From Mechercharimyces sp. CAU 1602 (GTDB taxonomy: Bacteria > Bacillota > Bacilli > Thermoactinomycetales > JANTPT01), in NCBI RefSeq assembly GCF_024753565.1, contig NZ_JANTPT010000001.1, positions 1,877,336 to 1,941,335 of the forward strand: 64,000 bases of DNA. Direction: 5' to 3'. Under the pieces are notes generated by a model. The model ran no database searches, was not told where the DNA came from, and was given only the letters and a program-made list of their open reading frames with translations. Positions 55,148 through 63,904 of the stretch are shown piece after piece. The position numbers and the translations under genes were made by a program. Every line of letters starts with the position of its first letter. The first letter of the stretch is position 1.

Positions 55148-55172
55148 ATGTGAAAATAGACTTTTCACACAT
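55148..55172. promoter_or_regulatory. palindrome in the SDR/dapH divergent gap
   Basis: ATGTGAAAA (55148-55156) and TTTTCACACAT (55162-55172) form an inverted repeat around TAGAC, with one extra base in the right arm. It lies 29 nt upstream of the SDR-like start codon. The cognate regulator is unknown. Confidence 0.4.
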
Positions 55173-55246
55173 GGATCGAGAGGACCAACTTTACTCGTCC
55201 GATGGTCTATAACTCCCCTCCTCCTTTCGTCCCAGAAAATCAATCA

Positions 55247-55276
55247 TTCAACACCTTCCTTCATTTATGATATACT
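55247..55276 (+). promoter_or_regulatory. promoter of the dap operon
   Basis: TTCAAC (55247-55252), an 18-nt spacer, and TATACT (55271-55276). No lysine-riboswitch sequence fits in the ~45 nt before the dapH start. Confidence 0.55.
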
Positions 55277-55326
55277 TTGCACAGATAGCTCTTAGGCACG
55301 TTTTATAAGAGAAAGGATTGGAAAAC

Positions 55327-56037
55327 ATGGACATGATGGACGCAAATCAAATTATCTCGTATATCCAAAACAGTGAAAAGAAGACACCTGTGAAAGTACA
55401 TATTAAAGGAAAGTTAGCCGGAATCAACTTCGGCACTGAAATACACTCCTTTATTAATGAAAATGTTGGTGTTTTGTTTGGTGACTGGAAGCAGATTGAG
55501 CCGATCCTCACTCAACATCAAGAGCTGATTGAGGACTATGTGTTGGAACAAGATCGTCGCAATTCTGCCATTCCTCTCCTCGATATGAAAGGAATTGAGG
55601 CACGCATTGAACCTGGTGCGATCATCCGTGAGCAAGTAACAATCGGCAAGGGTGCCGTTATCATGATGGGGGCTGCTATCAATATTGGCGCCGTAGTCGG
55701 AGAAGGTACCATGATCGATATGAATGTGGTTATCGGCGGACGGGGGACAATCGGGAAAAACTGCCACATTGGAGCAGGCAGTGTCATTGCCGGGGTGATC
55801 GAACCCCCCTCAGCTACCCCAGTCATCATTGAAGATGATGTAGTCATCGGCGCAAATGCTGTTATCTTAGAAGGTGTGCGCGTCGGAAAAGGTGCTGTTG
55901 TAGCCGCAGGTGCGGTCGTAATTGAAGATGTACCAGCTAACACCGTTGTGGCAGGTACACCTGCTCGCGTAATTAAAGAAATTGACGAGCAGACTCGTTC
56001 CAAAACAGAGATTAAACAAGAATTGCGTCAGCTGTAA
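55327..56037 (+). CDS. dapH: tetrahydrodipicolinate N-acetyltransferase
   Basis: A 236-residue protein, the same length as B. subtilis DapH (YkuQ). The N-terminal helical part [22 protein letters not shown] and [22 protein letters not shown] is DapH-specific. The rest is a left-handed beta-helix of hexapeptide repeats ([22 protein letters not shown]...). It acetylates L-2,3,4,5-tetrahydrodipicolinate in the acetylated diaminopimelate branch for lysine and cell wall. The ATG at 55327 is chosen: AAAGGA lies 9 nt upstream and the protein then starts like its relatives. A terminator-like hairpin separates it from the next gene. Confidence 0.93.
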   Translation: MDMMDANQIISYIQNSEKKTPVKVHIKGKLAGINFGTEIHSFINENVGVLFGDWKQIEPILTQHQELIEDYVLEQDRRNSAIPLLDMKGIEARIEPGAIIREQVTIGKGAVIMMGAAINIGAVVGEGTMIDMNVVIGGRGTIGKNCHIGAGSVIAGVIEPPSATPVIIEDDVVIGANAVILEGVRVGKGAVVAAGAVVIEDVPANTVVAGTPARVIKEIDEQTRSKTEIKQELRQL

Positions 56038-56053
56038 ATCACTTTTACCACGG

Positions 56054-56087
56054 TCAGGGCCTGTCTACACACAGGCCCTGATTTTTC
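56054..56087 (+). terminator. intercistronic terminator after dapH
   Basis: TCAGGGCCTGT pairs perfectly with ACAGGCCCTGA around a 6-nt loop and is followed by TTTTTC. It would lower transcription of the two downstream lysine genes relative to dapH. Confidence 0.75.
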
Positions 56088-56106
56088 TAAAAAAGGAGGG
56101 AAAAAG

Positions 56107-57318
56107 ATGGAATCGTGGTCACATCAAGATCAAGCCTATATCATGTCTACCGTCAATCGCCTACCGATCGCGATCGAAAAAGCGACGGGCAACTATTTAT
56201 ACGATACCGAAGGAAAAGCTTACCTCGATTTGGTAACGGGATTAGGGGTCAATGTCGTTGGTCATTCGCATCCAACCGTACTCAAAGCGCTTACAGAGCA
56301 AGGAAATCGTTTTTTACATATCTCTAATCTCTTTTTAAATCCACCCGCGATTCGGCTTGCCAAACGGTTGCTCTCCCATTCCCTCGTCAGGGGCAAGGTT
56401 TACTTTGCCAACTCCGGAGCAGAAGCGACCGAAGCAACAATCAAACTGATTCATAAGTGGTGCACCCGTGAGCAAAATGAAAAGCGAGGGGTTGTAGTCA
56501 TGAAGAATAGCTTCCATGGTCGCACGATGGGAGCTATTCGCCTCACCCGTCAACCCGGAGTATATCAAGATTATCCAGAAATCGATCTACCTGTATATGA
56601 GGTAGAGGGTGAAGATTTATCCTCTTTAGAAGCGATCTGTCATCAACATCAGCCTGCAGCCATTTTACTAGAACCCGTTTTAGGGGCAGGCGGCGTATAT
56701 CCCTTATCGCCTTCTTACCTACAAGGCGCCCGAAGAATTGCAGATCAACACTCCATGCTTCTTTGCATAGATGAAATTCAGACCGGCATGGGCCGCACCG
56801 GCAAACTGTTTGCCTATCAACACAGCGATATTTCACCCGACGTGATTTTGTTTGCTAAAGGAGTTGGTGGCGGCCTTCCACTGGGAGGGATCATCGCAAA
56901 CGCAAACACATGTGATCTCTTCCAACCTGGGGATCATGGAACCACTTTTGCCCCTTCTCCATTAAGCTCCGCTTTAGGAAATGCAGTACTTGATATATTG
57001 TTGGAGCAAGAACAGTTGGAGATGGGAAAAAAAGCCGCAGCATATCTATGGCAAAAGCTAATAGAACTGCAGAGAAAGCATCCTCACATCATCAAAGAGG
57101 TGCGTGGTCTCGGAATGATGCTCGGCATTCGCACATCGTGTACCCCTGAGCAAGCCCAACAGCTCCAACGCGACCTCTATCATGCAGGAATATTGGTTAA
57201 TGTAGCCGCACAAACAGTGATTCGCTTGCTTCCTCCTCTCACCTTGCAACACGATGAGATCGATCACTTCATCTTTACACTGGATCATTATATAAACCAT
57301 CGAGTAAGTGACTCATGA
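56107..57318 (+). CDS. class III aminotransferase, probable N-acetyl-diaminopimelate aminotransferase (ArgD-like)
   Basis: A 403-residue PLP enzyme of the ornithine/acetylornithine aminotransferase group: ANSGAEATEATIKLIHKW, FHGRTMGAIRLTRQPG, ILLEPVLGAGGVYPLSPSYLQGARRIADQHSMLLCIDEIQTGMGRTG (PLP Asp), the PLP-lysine region LFAKGVGGGLPLGGI, and TTFAPSPLSSA. By family it would be called acetylornithine aminotransferase. Its place between dapH and dapL argues that it makes N-acetyl-LL-2,6-diaminopimelate. In B. subtilis that step is done by a class I enzyme (PatA). AAAGGAGGG lies 7 nt before the ATG. It is followed by dapL after 15 nt. Confidence 0.85.
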   Translation: MESWSHQDQAYIMSTVNRLPIAIEKATGNYLYDTEGKAYLDLVTGLGVNVVGHSHPTVLKALTEQGNRFLHISNLFLNPPAIRLAKRLLSHSLVRGKVYFANSGAEATEATIKLIHKWCTREQNEKRGVVVMKNSFHGRTMGAIRLTRQPGVYQDYPEIDLPVYEVEGEDLSSLEAICHQHQPAAILLEPVLGAGGVYPLSPSYLQGARRIADQHSMLLCIDEIQTGMGRTGKLFAYQHSDISPDVILFAKGVGGGLPLGGIIANANTCDLFQPGDHGTTFAPSPLSSALGNAVLDILLEQEQLEMGKKAAAYLWQKLIELQRKHPHIIKEVRGLGMMLGIRTSCTPEQAQQLQRDLYHAGILVNVAAQTVIRLLPPLTLQHDEIDHFIFTLDHYINHRVSDS

Positions 57319-57333
57319 TAGGAGGGGAAATAT

Positions 57334-58464
57334 ATGAATCTCTCACCCGATCCTTTTATTCAAATTCGACGGGATCTCCATCAAATCCCAGAAGGTGGTT
57401 TCAAAGAGGTAAAAACACAAACGTATCTCCTGCGCTATCTGGCTACACTTCCACAGGAACGAATCGAAGTAAAAACCTGGCGCACAGGGATATTAGTACG
57501 CGTACACGGCACGGCACCTACTCGTTGTCTCGCTTATCGCGCTGATATGGATGGGCTCCCGATCGCAGAGGAAACAGATTACTCATTCACTTCGCAGCAC
57601 CCTGGTTATATGCATGCTTGTGGACACGATATGCATATGGCGATTAGTCTCGGGATTTTAACTTACTTCACCCATCATCCCATCGCAGATGACCTACTTT
57701 TTATCTTTCAGCCAGCGGAAGAAGGACCGGGTGGCGCAGAACCAATGCTCGCCAGCAAAGAATGGCAAACATGGAAACCTGATCTCATTTTCGCCCTCCA
57801 TATTGCACCTGAACTTCCCGTGGGAAGTATCGCTACTTGTCCCGGTACGTTTTTCGCCAATACATCAGAGCTCTTTATCGATCTCGTTGGAACGAGCGGT
57901 CATGCTGCTCGCCCTCACCAAGCCAATGATATGGTCATAGCTAGCTCCCAACTAGCTCTCCAACTGCAAAGTATTATTTCTCGTAATGTAGATCCACAAG
58001 AGGCAGCCGTTCTTACCATCGGGAAAATGGAAGCAGGCACAAAGCAAAATATTATTGCTGGTAGCGCTAGACTAGAAGGCACCATTCGCGCCCTCCAGAT
58101 GGATACCATGAAAAGAGTAAAGAGTCGTATCCGTGAGCTTGTAAGTGGAATAGAGCTCGCCTATCAATGTGAAGCGACTATCGATTGGGGCTCTAACTAC
58201 TGTCAAGTATATAATGACGAACACCTCACCCGTTCCTTTATGGAGTGGGCCCAAGCATCCCAGCTTGTCCATGTAGTTCACTCTCCCCCTGCGATGACTG
58301 GGGAGGACTTTGGTTACTTTGTACGTGAGATTCCTGGATTCATGTTTTGGCTTGGCGTTGACACCCCATACGGCTTACATCACGCCAAGCTTCAACCTGA
58401 TGAGGATGCGATCGGTATCGCAATCCATCTCATGACTAGCTATCTCACTTCACTGGGCGAGTAA
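57334..58464 (+). CDS. dapL: N-acetyldiaminopimelate deacetylase
   Basis: The 376 residues match B. subtilis YkuR (about 374). It is an M20 metallo-amidohydrolase: [29 protein letters not shown], the Zn site [30 protein letters not shown], and the C-terminal [21 protein letters not shown] with [11 protein letters not shown]. It removes the acetyl group to give LL-diaminopimelate. Hippurate hydrolases share the fold, but the operon position with dapH settles the role. AGGAGGGG precedes the ATG. Confidence 0.92.
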   Translation: MNLSPDPFIQIRRDLHQIPEGGFKEVKTQTYLLRYLATLPQERIEVKTWRTGILVRVHGTAPTRCLAYRADMDGLPIAEETDYSFTSQHPGYMHACGHDMHMAISLGILTYFTHHPIADDLLFIFQPAEEGPGGAEPMLASKEWQTWKPDLIFALHIAPELPVGSIATCPGTFFANTSELFIDLVGTSGHAARPHQANDMVIASSQLALQLQSIISRNVDPQEAAVLTIGKMEAGTKQNIIAGSARLEGTIRALQMDTMKRVKSRIRELVSGIELAYQCEATIDWGSNYCQVYNDEHLTRSFMEWAQASQLVHVVHSPPAMTGEDFGYFVREIPGFMFWLGVDTPYGLHHAKLQPDEDAIGIAIHLMTSYLTSLGE

Positions 58465-58484
58465 ATATCCTATCCACTCGGGGC

Positions 58485-58521
58485 AAAAAAGCATGGGCTG
58501 ACCCACTCCCCATGCTTTTTC
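58485..58521 (+). terminator. terminator of the dap operon
   Basis: AAAAAGCATGGG pairs with CCCATGCTTTTT around a ~10-nt loop, with A-run and T-run flanks. Confidence 0.9.
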
Positions 58522-58529
58522 CTATTTTG

Positions 58530-59041
58530 CTTTTGTTACAATCTCGCCTTTCATATTGGCTCGCTCCTCATTTACCATCTAATTATATTACACAACAAGA
58601 GTATCACTATTAAATTATAGTATTAATATTCTATATATTGTATCATCTGATGTTATTCTCTCTCTTTATACAAATCACTTCACCCTAACAGTCAGATATA
58701 AGCACAATCTATCAACATCGTTAAAACTATCATCAAATAATTCCTACCCCATTATAGTAATTACATCGATTTCTCTTCTTTTCATCTACTTCCAAATAAT
58801 AAGTTTACCTTATAAATAATAGCTTCAATATACATGATTTATCGCACATTCGTATAAAATTACATATAATCTGGTAGAAGAACTACTAATTTCATAGATT
58901 TTTTTATATAATCTCTTAAAAAGAGGGAGGAAATCTAAGAGATACGACGAATGAATAAGAGTGGGAATGTTATTCGGGCTAATTGTATCGTTACCCGGTC
59001 TTATACCCCGTTATCTCTTATTAAGGAAAGGATGAACATTT
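58530..59041 (+). promoter_or_regulatory. long AT-rich upstream region and leader of the first metalloprotease gene
   Basis: About 510 nt without a gene and very AT-rich to about 58910. A TATAAT occurs at 58907-58912 and another at 58865-58870, neither with a good -35 box. ATCTCTTA at 58911-58918 is repeated at 59013-59020, directly before the ribosome site. TAAGAGAT at 58936-58943 is complementary to both, so it could pair with either copy. A short frame from 58951 overlaps the protease start and is judged a shadow. Confidence 0.45.
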
Positions 59042-61294
59042 TTGAAGAAGACCCTAACTGCCTTATTGTCTTCTGCTCTCGTGCTAACTACAGCCCTGAG
59101 CGTTCCGTCGGTATCTGCCGAAGGAAAATTAAATGGAGACTCTCAGCCAAAGATCGATTGGTCGATCGTAAACGATGATCGTTTGGCAAATGTATTGAAA
59201 GAACGCGGCCTAGTAAAAAAGGACGCTTCGCAAGCACAAGTAGAAAAAGCGATCACGGAATATGTGGGTGACCGCAAAATTCCAGATGGCGTTGATACTT
59301 CGACCAAAGCAGGTCGCAAAGCTGCAGATGGGCTGAAGAAGGTGCAAGATCGAGCTGAAAAGCTGATCAATAGCAACCTCTTCGACTGGGGTAAAACAAA
59401 GAAGAAAGATGTTTATACCGATAACATCGCTCTCGCTTTGGTAGAATTTCCTGACTATGCTCACAACACCTTGAAGCAAGAAGAAGGTTCCATGTATACG
59501 AAGGACTTCACTCCCGAGCACTATGAGAAAATGATGTTTGCAAATGAAGGTTACTCCACCCCAGAAGGTCTTGAAATGACCACTGTAAGCCAATTTTATG
59601 ATGAGCAATCCGGTGGAACCTGGGCAATCGACGGTGAAGCAACGGATTGGATCAAAGCAAAAAATAACGCCGATTACTATGGTGGTAACAACGAGTCCGA
59701 CAACGATAAAGACCCTCGTGCTCTTGTTACAGAAACCCTTGAATCTGTAGGGAACATGATCAAAGGTAATGAAGCCAAGTACGATCAGCGCGATCCGTAT
59801 GATATCGATGGCGATGGCGAAATCATGGAAGCAGACGGTTTACTGGATAACTTGATGCTCGTTCACTCCGGTGTGGGTGAAGAAGCAGGTGGTGGCGATT
59901 TGGGCGACGATGCAATCTGGTCCCACCGTTGGTCCCTAAAGCAACCTACTGATATTCCAGGTACCTCCCTTAAAGCTTTTGACTACATGATTCAACCTGA
60001 AGATGGAGCTCCAGGTGTATTCGCTCATGAATATGCACATAACCTCGGTCTTCCAGATATGTACGATACCGCTTATGGTGGTCTTGGTTCTCCAGTAGGA
60101 TACTGGTCTCTCATGTCTGGCGGTAGCTGGGCTGGTGAAATTGCTGGCGCACGTCCGACAGGTATGGATGCTTGGTCCCGTCTATACATGCAAGTTACCT
60201 TTGGTGGTGACTGGGTAGATCCAATCGAAATAGATCTTGAAGATCTAGGTCGGGGAGTATTTGACAGCAAGTACTACTGGCTGCGTGAAGCTTCTTCCAC
60301 CAACGCAACAAACAAGATGGTCAAAGTAAACTTGCCTGACCGTACGTTGGCTCCGCCAACCCAACCGAAAGAAGGAGAATCGTATTTCTCCACCAAAGGA
60401 GATAACCTCAACACCAAGTTGACCTCTCCGGTAATCGATCTCTCCGGTAAGACGGAAGTAAAACTCAGCTTTGACAGCTGGCGCGAAATTGAAACAGATT
60501 ATGACTATCTCTACATCAACGTGATCGACAAAGCAACCGGTGAAAAAACCGAAGTCAAAGTATACGATGATAGCACCGAAGGAAAATGGGTAAAAGAAGA
60601 AATCGATCTGTCTGCCTTCGCTGGTAAGAGTGTTCAAATCGAGTTTAACTACGTTACTGATGGTGGGCTCGCTCTTGAAGCATTCTATCTAGATAACATC
60701 GTAGTAACTGCTGATGGTAGCACCGTCCTTGAAGATAACGCAGATGACAAAGCAGTATTCACATTAGATGGGTTTGAAAAGTTTAATGGTGATGGTATCC
60801 CATATCCAAACTACTACCTCATTGAATACCGCACCCACAATGGTACCGACCAAGGTCTTGGTGAAATCCGTCGTGGTGATAACCTGATGAGCTATGACCC
60901 AGGTCTACTTGTCTGGTACTATGATGGCCGTTACGGTGAAGATAACCGTACCAGCGATCACCCAGGTGAAGGCTTTATCGGAGTGGTTGACGCTCATCAA
61001 CGCGTTCACTACTGGAACAATGATAAAAGCACACCAGCCGATAGCCGTTACCAAATGATCGATGCTGCATTCGGTAAAGAGAAGACCAAAGGTGTTGACC
61101 TAACCAACTTCGGTACCTTGGGCGATCTAAAATACGATGGTCTTAAAGGAACGTCATCCTTCTATGACTACCGTGATTACAGCCTCAAAGGTGCAGAAGA
61201 CGCTGGGAAAATCCTCCCACGTCATGGTCTTAAAATCAAAGTCCTCGCAGACTTCGATTCATCCGCGATGATCAAGATCTCGCGCGAAAAGTAA
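59042..61294 (+). CDS. inhA: immune inhibitor A-type M6 metalloprotease, copy 1
   Basis: A 750-residue secreted protease. The signal peptide (1-26) ends in SVSAEG. A propeptide follows, then the M6 catalytic domain with DIDGDGEIMEADG (a Ca-binding-like acidic loop) and the zinc motif HEYAHNLGLPD (His329, Glu330, His333), with SLMSGGSWAG after it. The second half is beta-rich with a MAM/galactose-binding-like segment (KLTSPVIDLSGKTEVKLSFDSW). InhA proteases degrade host antibacterial peptides and exoproteins in B. cereus. The start is TTG at 59042; AAGGAAAGG lies upstream, and the ATG overlapping that site is in another frame. Codon use (GGT, AAC, CGT) suggests high expression. Confidence 0.93.
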   Translation: MKKTLTALLSSALVLTTALSVPSVSAEGKLNGDSQPKIDWSIVNDDRLANVLKERGLVKKDASQAQVEKAITEYVGDRKIPDGVDTSTKAGRKAADGLKKVQDRAEKLINSNLFDWGKTKKKDVYTDNIALALVEFPDYAHNTLKQEEGSMYTKDFTPEHYEKMMFANEGYSTPEGLEMTTVSQFYDEQSGGTWAIDGEATDWIKAKNNADYYGGNNESDNDKDPRALVTETLESVGNMIKGNEAKYDQRDPYDIDGDGEIMEADGLLDNLMLVHSGVGEEAGGGDLGDDAIWSHRWSLKQPTDIPGTSLKAFDYMIQPEDGAPGVFAHEYAHNLGLPDMYDTAYGGLGSPVGYWSLMSGGSWAGEIAGARPTGMDAWSRLYMQVTFGGDWVDPIEIDLEDLGRGVFDSKYYWLREASSTNATNKMVKVNLPDRTLAPPTQPKEGESYFSTKGDNLNTKLTSPVIDLSGKTEVKLSFDSWREIETDYDYLYINVIDKATGEKTEVKVYDDSTEGKWVKEEIDLSAFAGKSVQIEFNYVTDGGLALEAFYLDNIVVTADGSTVLEDNADDKAVFTLDGFEKFNGDGIPYPNYYLIEYRTHNGTDQGLGEIRRGDNLMSYDPGLLVWYYDGRYGEDNRTSDHPGEGFIGVVDAHQRVHYWNNDKSTPADSRYQMIDAAFGKEKTKGVDLTNFGTLGDLKYDGLKGTSSFYDYRDYSLKGAEDAGKILPRHGLKIKVLADFDSSAMIKISREK

Positions 61295-61309
61295 GAGTAA
61301 ATAAGATAG

Positions 61310-61342
61310 AAAAACCCCGTTCGTGTTGAACGGGGTTTTTCT
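61310..61342 (+). terminator. terminator after metalloprotease copy 1
   Basis: AAAAACCCCGTT pairs with AACGGGGTTTTT around a short loop and is followed by CTTG. Confidence 0.92.
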
Positions 61343-61541
61343 TGTTCTTGTATCGATAGCGTAAAAAGAGATTGTTATATTTAGTATAAAAATCACGAAA
61401 TGACCCTTCTATACAATGAAGCAGGAATCCTTTTCCTAAGAGTCGAAATACATTAGTGGGATTTATTCAGGACATTCTTAATTTTTGTCCACGATCTATT
61501 CTCCCAACCTACTTACTACTAAAGAGAGGATGACGCTAGCT

Positions 61542-63779
61542 TTGAAGAAAACATTAACGGCCTTAGTATCATCTGCACTTGTACTCACTGCCATGGGTGC
61601 ACCTGCGGCACCTGCCTCCGCGGAAGCCACCAGTAATGCAATGCCCAAAATTGACTGGGGTATTGTAAACGAAGAGCGACTAGCCGATTCATTACAAGAA
61701 CGAGGCTTGTTAAAGAAAAATGCATCGCAAAAAGAGATTGAAAAAGCGATTAAAGAATACGTGGGAGACCGTAAAATCCCTCAAGGGATTGACACCTCTA
61801 CGAAAGCAGGACAAAAAGCTGCTGCTGGCTTACAGCGAATACAAGAAAAAGGGAAAGAAAAGATAGACAAAAATTTGTTTGATGGTGGTAAGAACAATCA
61901 ATCCGCCTACACGGATAATATCGTGCTCGCATTGATTGAATTTCCAGACTATAAGCACAACCGCTTGCAAGAAGATCCTGGCTATATGTACACTAAGGAT
62001 TTCAACTCTAGTCACTATGAGAAAATGATGTTTAACAAAGACGGTTACACCACTCCGGAAGGTACTGGGGTCTTCTCGGTCAATCAATTTTACCAAGAGC
62101 AATCGGGCGGATCTTGGAAGATTGATGGAGAAGCGACTGAATGGGTGGAAGCCAATCATAATGCTGAATATTATGGTGGCAATAACGAATACGGCGATAA
62201 GAATCCTCGTGAGCTCGTCGTAGAAACCCTTGAATCTGTAGGGCAAATGATTAAAGGTAACGAAGCAAAATACGATCAGCGAGATCCTTATGACATCGAT
62301 GGGGATGGCAATATCATGGAACCAGATGGCATGCTCGATAACTTGATGATCGTTCACTCTGGTGTAGGGGAAGAAGCAGGCGGTGGTGAACTAGGTGAAG
62401 ATGCGATCTGGTCACATCGCTGGGGGTTACAGCAACCTACGGCGATTCCTGGAACTTCCTTGCTCGCTTTCGACTACATGATCCAGCCAGAAGATGGGGC
62501 TCCTGGGGTCTTTGCACACGAATATGCTCACAACCTTGGACTACCCGATTTATATGATACCAGTGGACTGGGTTCCCCGGTCGGATACTGGTCTCTTATG
62601 TCTGCTGGTAGCTGGGCTGGTGAAATTGGTGGTGGACAACCTTCTGGTATGGATGCCTGGTCTCGTCTCTACATGCAAGTTACCTTTGGGGGCAACTGGG
62701 TAGAACCAACAGAAATTAATCTGAATGATCTTGGTCGTGGTATATTTAATAGCAAATATTACTGGCTACGTGAAGCTAATTCGACCAAAGCAAACAACAA
62801 GCTTTTAAAAATCAATTTGCCTGATCTCTATCTCGATCCGCCTACCCAGCCTAAAGAGGGCGAATCGTATTTCTCCACTAAAGGAGATAACCTCAATACC
62901 AAGTTGACCTCTCCCGTTATCGATCTAAGTGGGAAAACAGACGTGAAACTTAGCTTCGACAACTGGCGCGAAATCGAAACTGCCTATGATTATCTGTATG
63001 TAAATGTTATTGATCAAGCATCAAATGAAGTCACCCAAGTAAAAGTTTACGATGACACCACAGAAGGTAACTGGGTCACAGAAGAACTAGATTTATCTGC
63101 ATTTACTAATAAAAAAGTTCAAATTCAGTTTAACTATGTTACTGATGGTGGCTTAGCTCTCGAAGCTTTTTACATCGATAACATCAAGTTAACTGCCGAT
63201 GGAGAAACACTTCTGGAAGACAACGCTGATGACAAAACTGTATTTACACTAAACGGCTTTGAGAAATTTGATGGCGCCGGCGTTCCACAGCCCAACTACT
63301 ATCTAGTCGAATACCGCACCCATCACGGTATGGATCAAGGCTTAGGTAAAATCCGCCGTGGGGATAACTTCATGAGTTATGACCCTGGACTTTTGGTCTG
63401 GTACTATGATGGACGTTTTGGAGAAGATAATAGAACCAGTAATCACCCTGGTGAAGGCTTCATCGGAGTTGTTGACGCTCACCAGCGTGTACACTACTGG
63501 AACGATGATACCAGTACCCCCGCAGGAGAGCGATACCAATTAGTAGATGCCGCCTTCGGTAAAAACAAAACCAGCGGTATTCATCTTGAAAACTTCCGAA
63601 CCTTTGGGGATCTCAATTATGAAGGTTTAAGAGGAGTCTCCAGCTTCTATGACTATCGTGATTACACCCTACCAGGTGCAGAAGAGGTGGGCAAAATCCT
63701 CCCTCGTCATGGCGTAAAGATCAAAGTCTTAGAGGACTTCAATAAATCGGTAATAATCAAAGTATCTCGCGATAAGTAA
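61542..63779 (+). CDS. inhA: immune inhibitor A-type M6 metalloprotease, copy 2
   Basis: About 745 residues, a close tandem paralogue of copy 1 along its full length, with the same order of signal peptide, propeptide, DIDGDGNIMEPDG loop, zinc motif HEYAHNLGLPD (His326, Glu327, His330), SLMSAGSWAG and beta-rich C-terminal half. As in copy 1, the ribosome site (AAAGAGAGG) runs straight into an ATG (61530). The homologous reading start is the TTG at 61542, which gives LKKTLTALVSSALVLT as the signal peptide; the ATG would add four residues. It is separated from copy 1 by a terminator and about 200 nt, so each copy has its own regulation. Codon bias is weaker than in copy 1. Confidence 0.92.
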   Translation: MKKTLTALVSSALVLTAMGAPAAPASAEATSNAMPKIDWGIVNEERLADSLQERGLLKKNASQKEIEKAIKEYVGDRKIPQGIDTSTKAGQKAAAGLQRIQEKGKEKIDKNLFDGGKNNQSAYTDNIVLALIEFPDYKHNRLQEDPGYMYTKDFNSSHYEKMMFNKDGYTTPEGTGVFSVNQFYQEQSGGSWKIDGEATEWVEANHNAEYYGGNNEYGDKNPRELVVETLESVGQMIKGNEAKYDQRDPYDIDGDGNIMEPDGMLDNLMIVHSGVGEEAGGGELGEDAIWSHRWGLQQPTAIPGTSLLAFDYMIQPEDGAPGVFAHEYAHNLGLPDLYDTSGLGSPVGYWSLMSAGSWAGEIGGGQPSGMDAWSRLYMQVTFGGNWVEPTEINLNDLGRGIFNSKYYWLREANSTKANNKLLKINLPDLYLDPPTQPKEGESYFSTKGDNLNTKLTSPVIDLSGKTDVKLSFDNWREIETAYDYLYVNVIDQASNEVTQVKVYDDTTEGNWVTEELDLSAFTNKKVQIQFNYVTDGGLALEAFYIDNIKLTADGETLLEDNADDKTVFTLNGFEKFDGAGVPQPNYYLVEYRTHHGMDQGLGKIRRGDNFMSYDPGLLVWYYDGRFGEDNRTSNHPGEGFIGVVDAHQRVHYWNDDTSTPAGERYQLVDAAFGKNKTSGIHLENFRTFGDLNYEGLRGVSSFYDYRDYTLPGAEEVGKILPRHGVKIKVLEDFNKSVIIKVSRDK

Positions 63780-63787
63780 CTGTACAA

Positions 63788-63818
63788 GCAGCCCTGCTCA
63801 TGAGCAGGGCTGTTCTTT
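63788..63818. terminator. terminator after metalloprotease copy 2
   Basis: CAGCCCTGCTC pairs with GAGCAGGGCTG around a 2-nt loop and is followed by TTCTTTATTTG. Confidence 0.85.
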
Positions 63819-63904
63819 ATTTGTTTTAATTCTTACCACTTCCCGTCAAAATAATAGGGGAATAGCTCCTACGAGCCACCCCCTTATCATCCTAAATTAT
63901 GTAA

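Noticed and set aside
55536..56003. 155-residue minus-strand ORF over dapH
   Set aside because: Antisense shadow of the hexapeptide repeats, which yields Thr/Ala/Pro-rich low-complexity sequence.
58951..59178. 75-residue plus-strand ORF before the first metalloprotease
   Set aside because: It overlaps the protease start out of frame and its second half is the signal-peptide region read in another frame. There is no family match.
59042..63779. Metalloprotease pair as a recent assembly duplication
   Set aside because: The copies differ throughout in protein and codon use and have different flanks and terminators, so they are real diverged paralogues.
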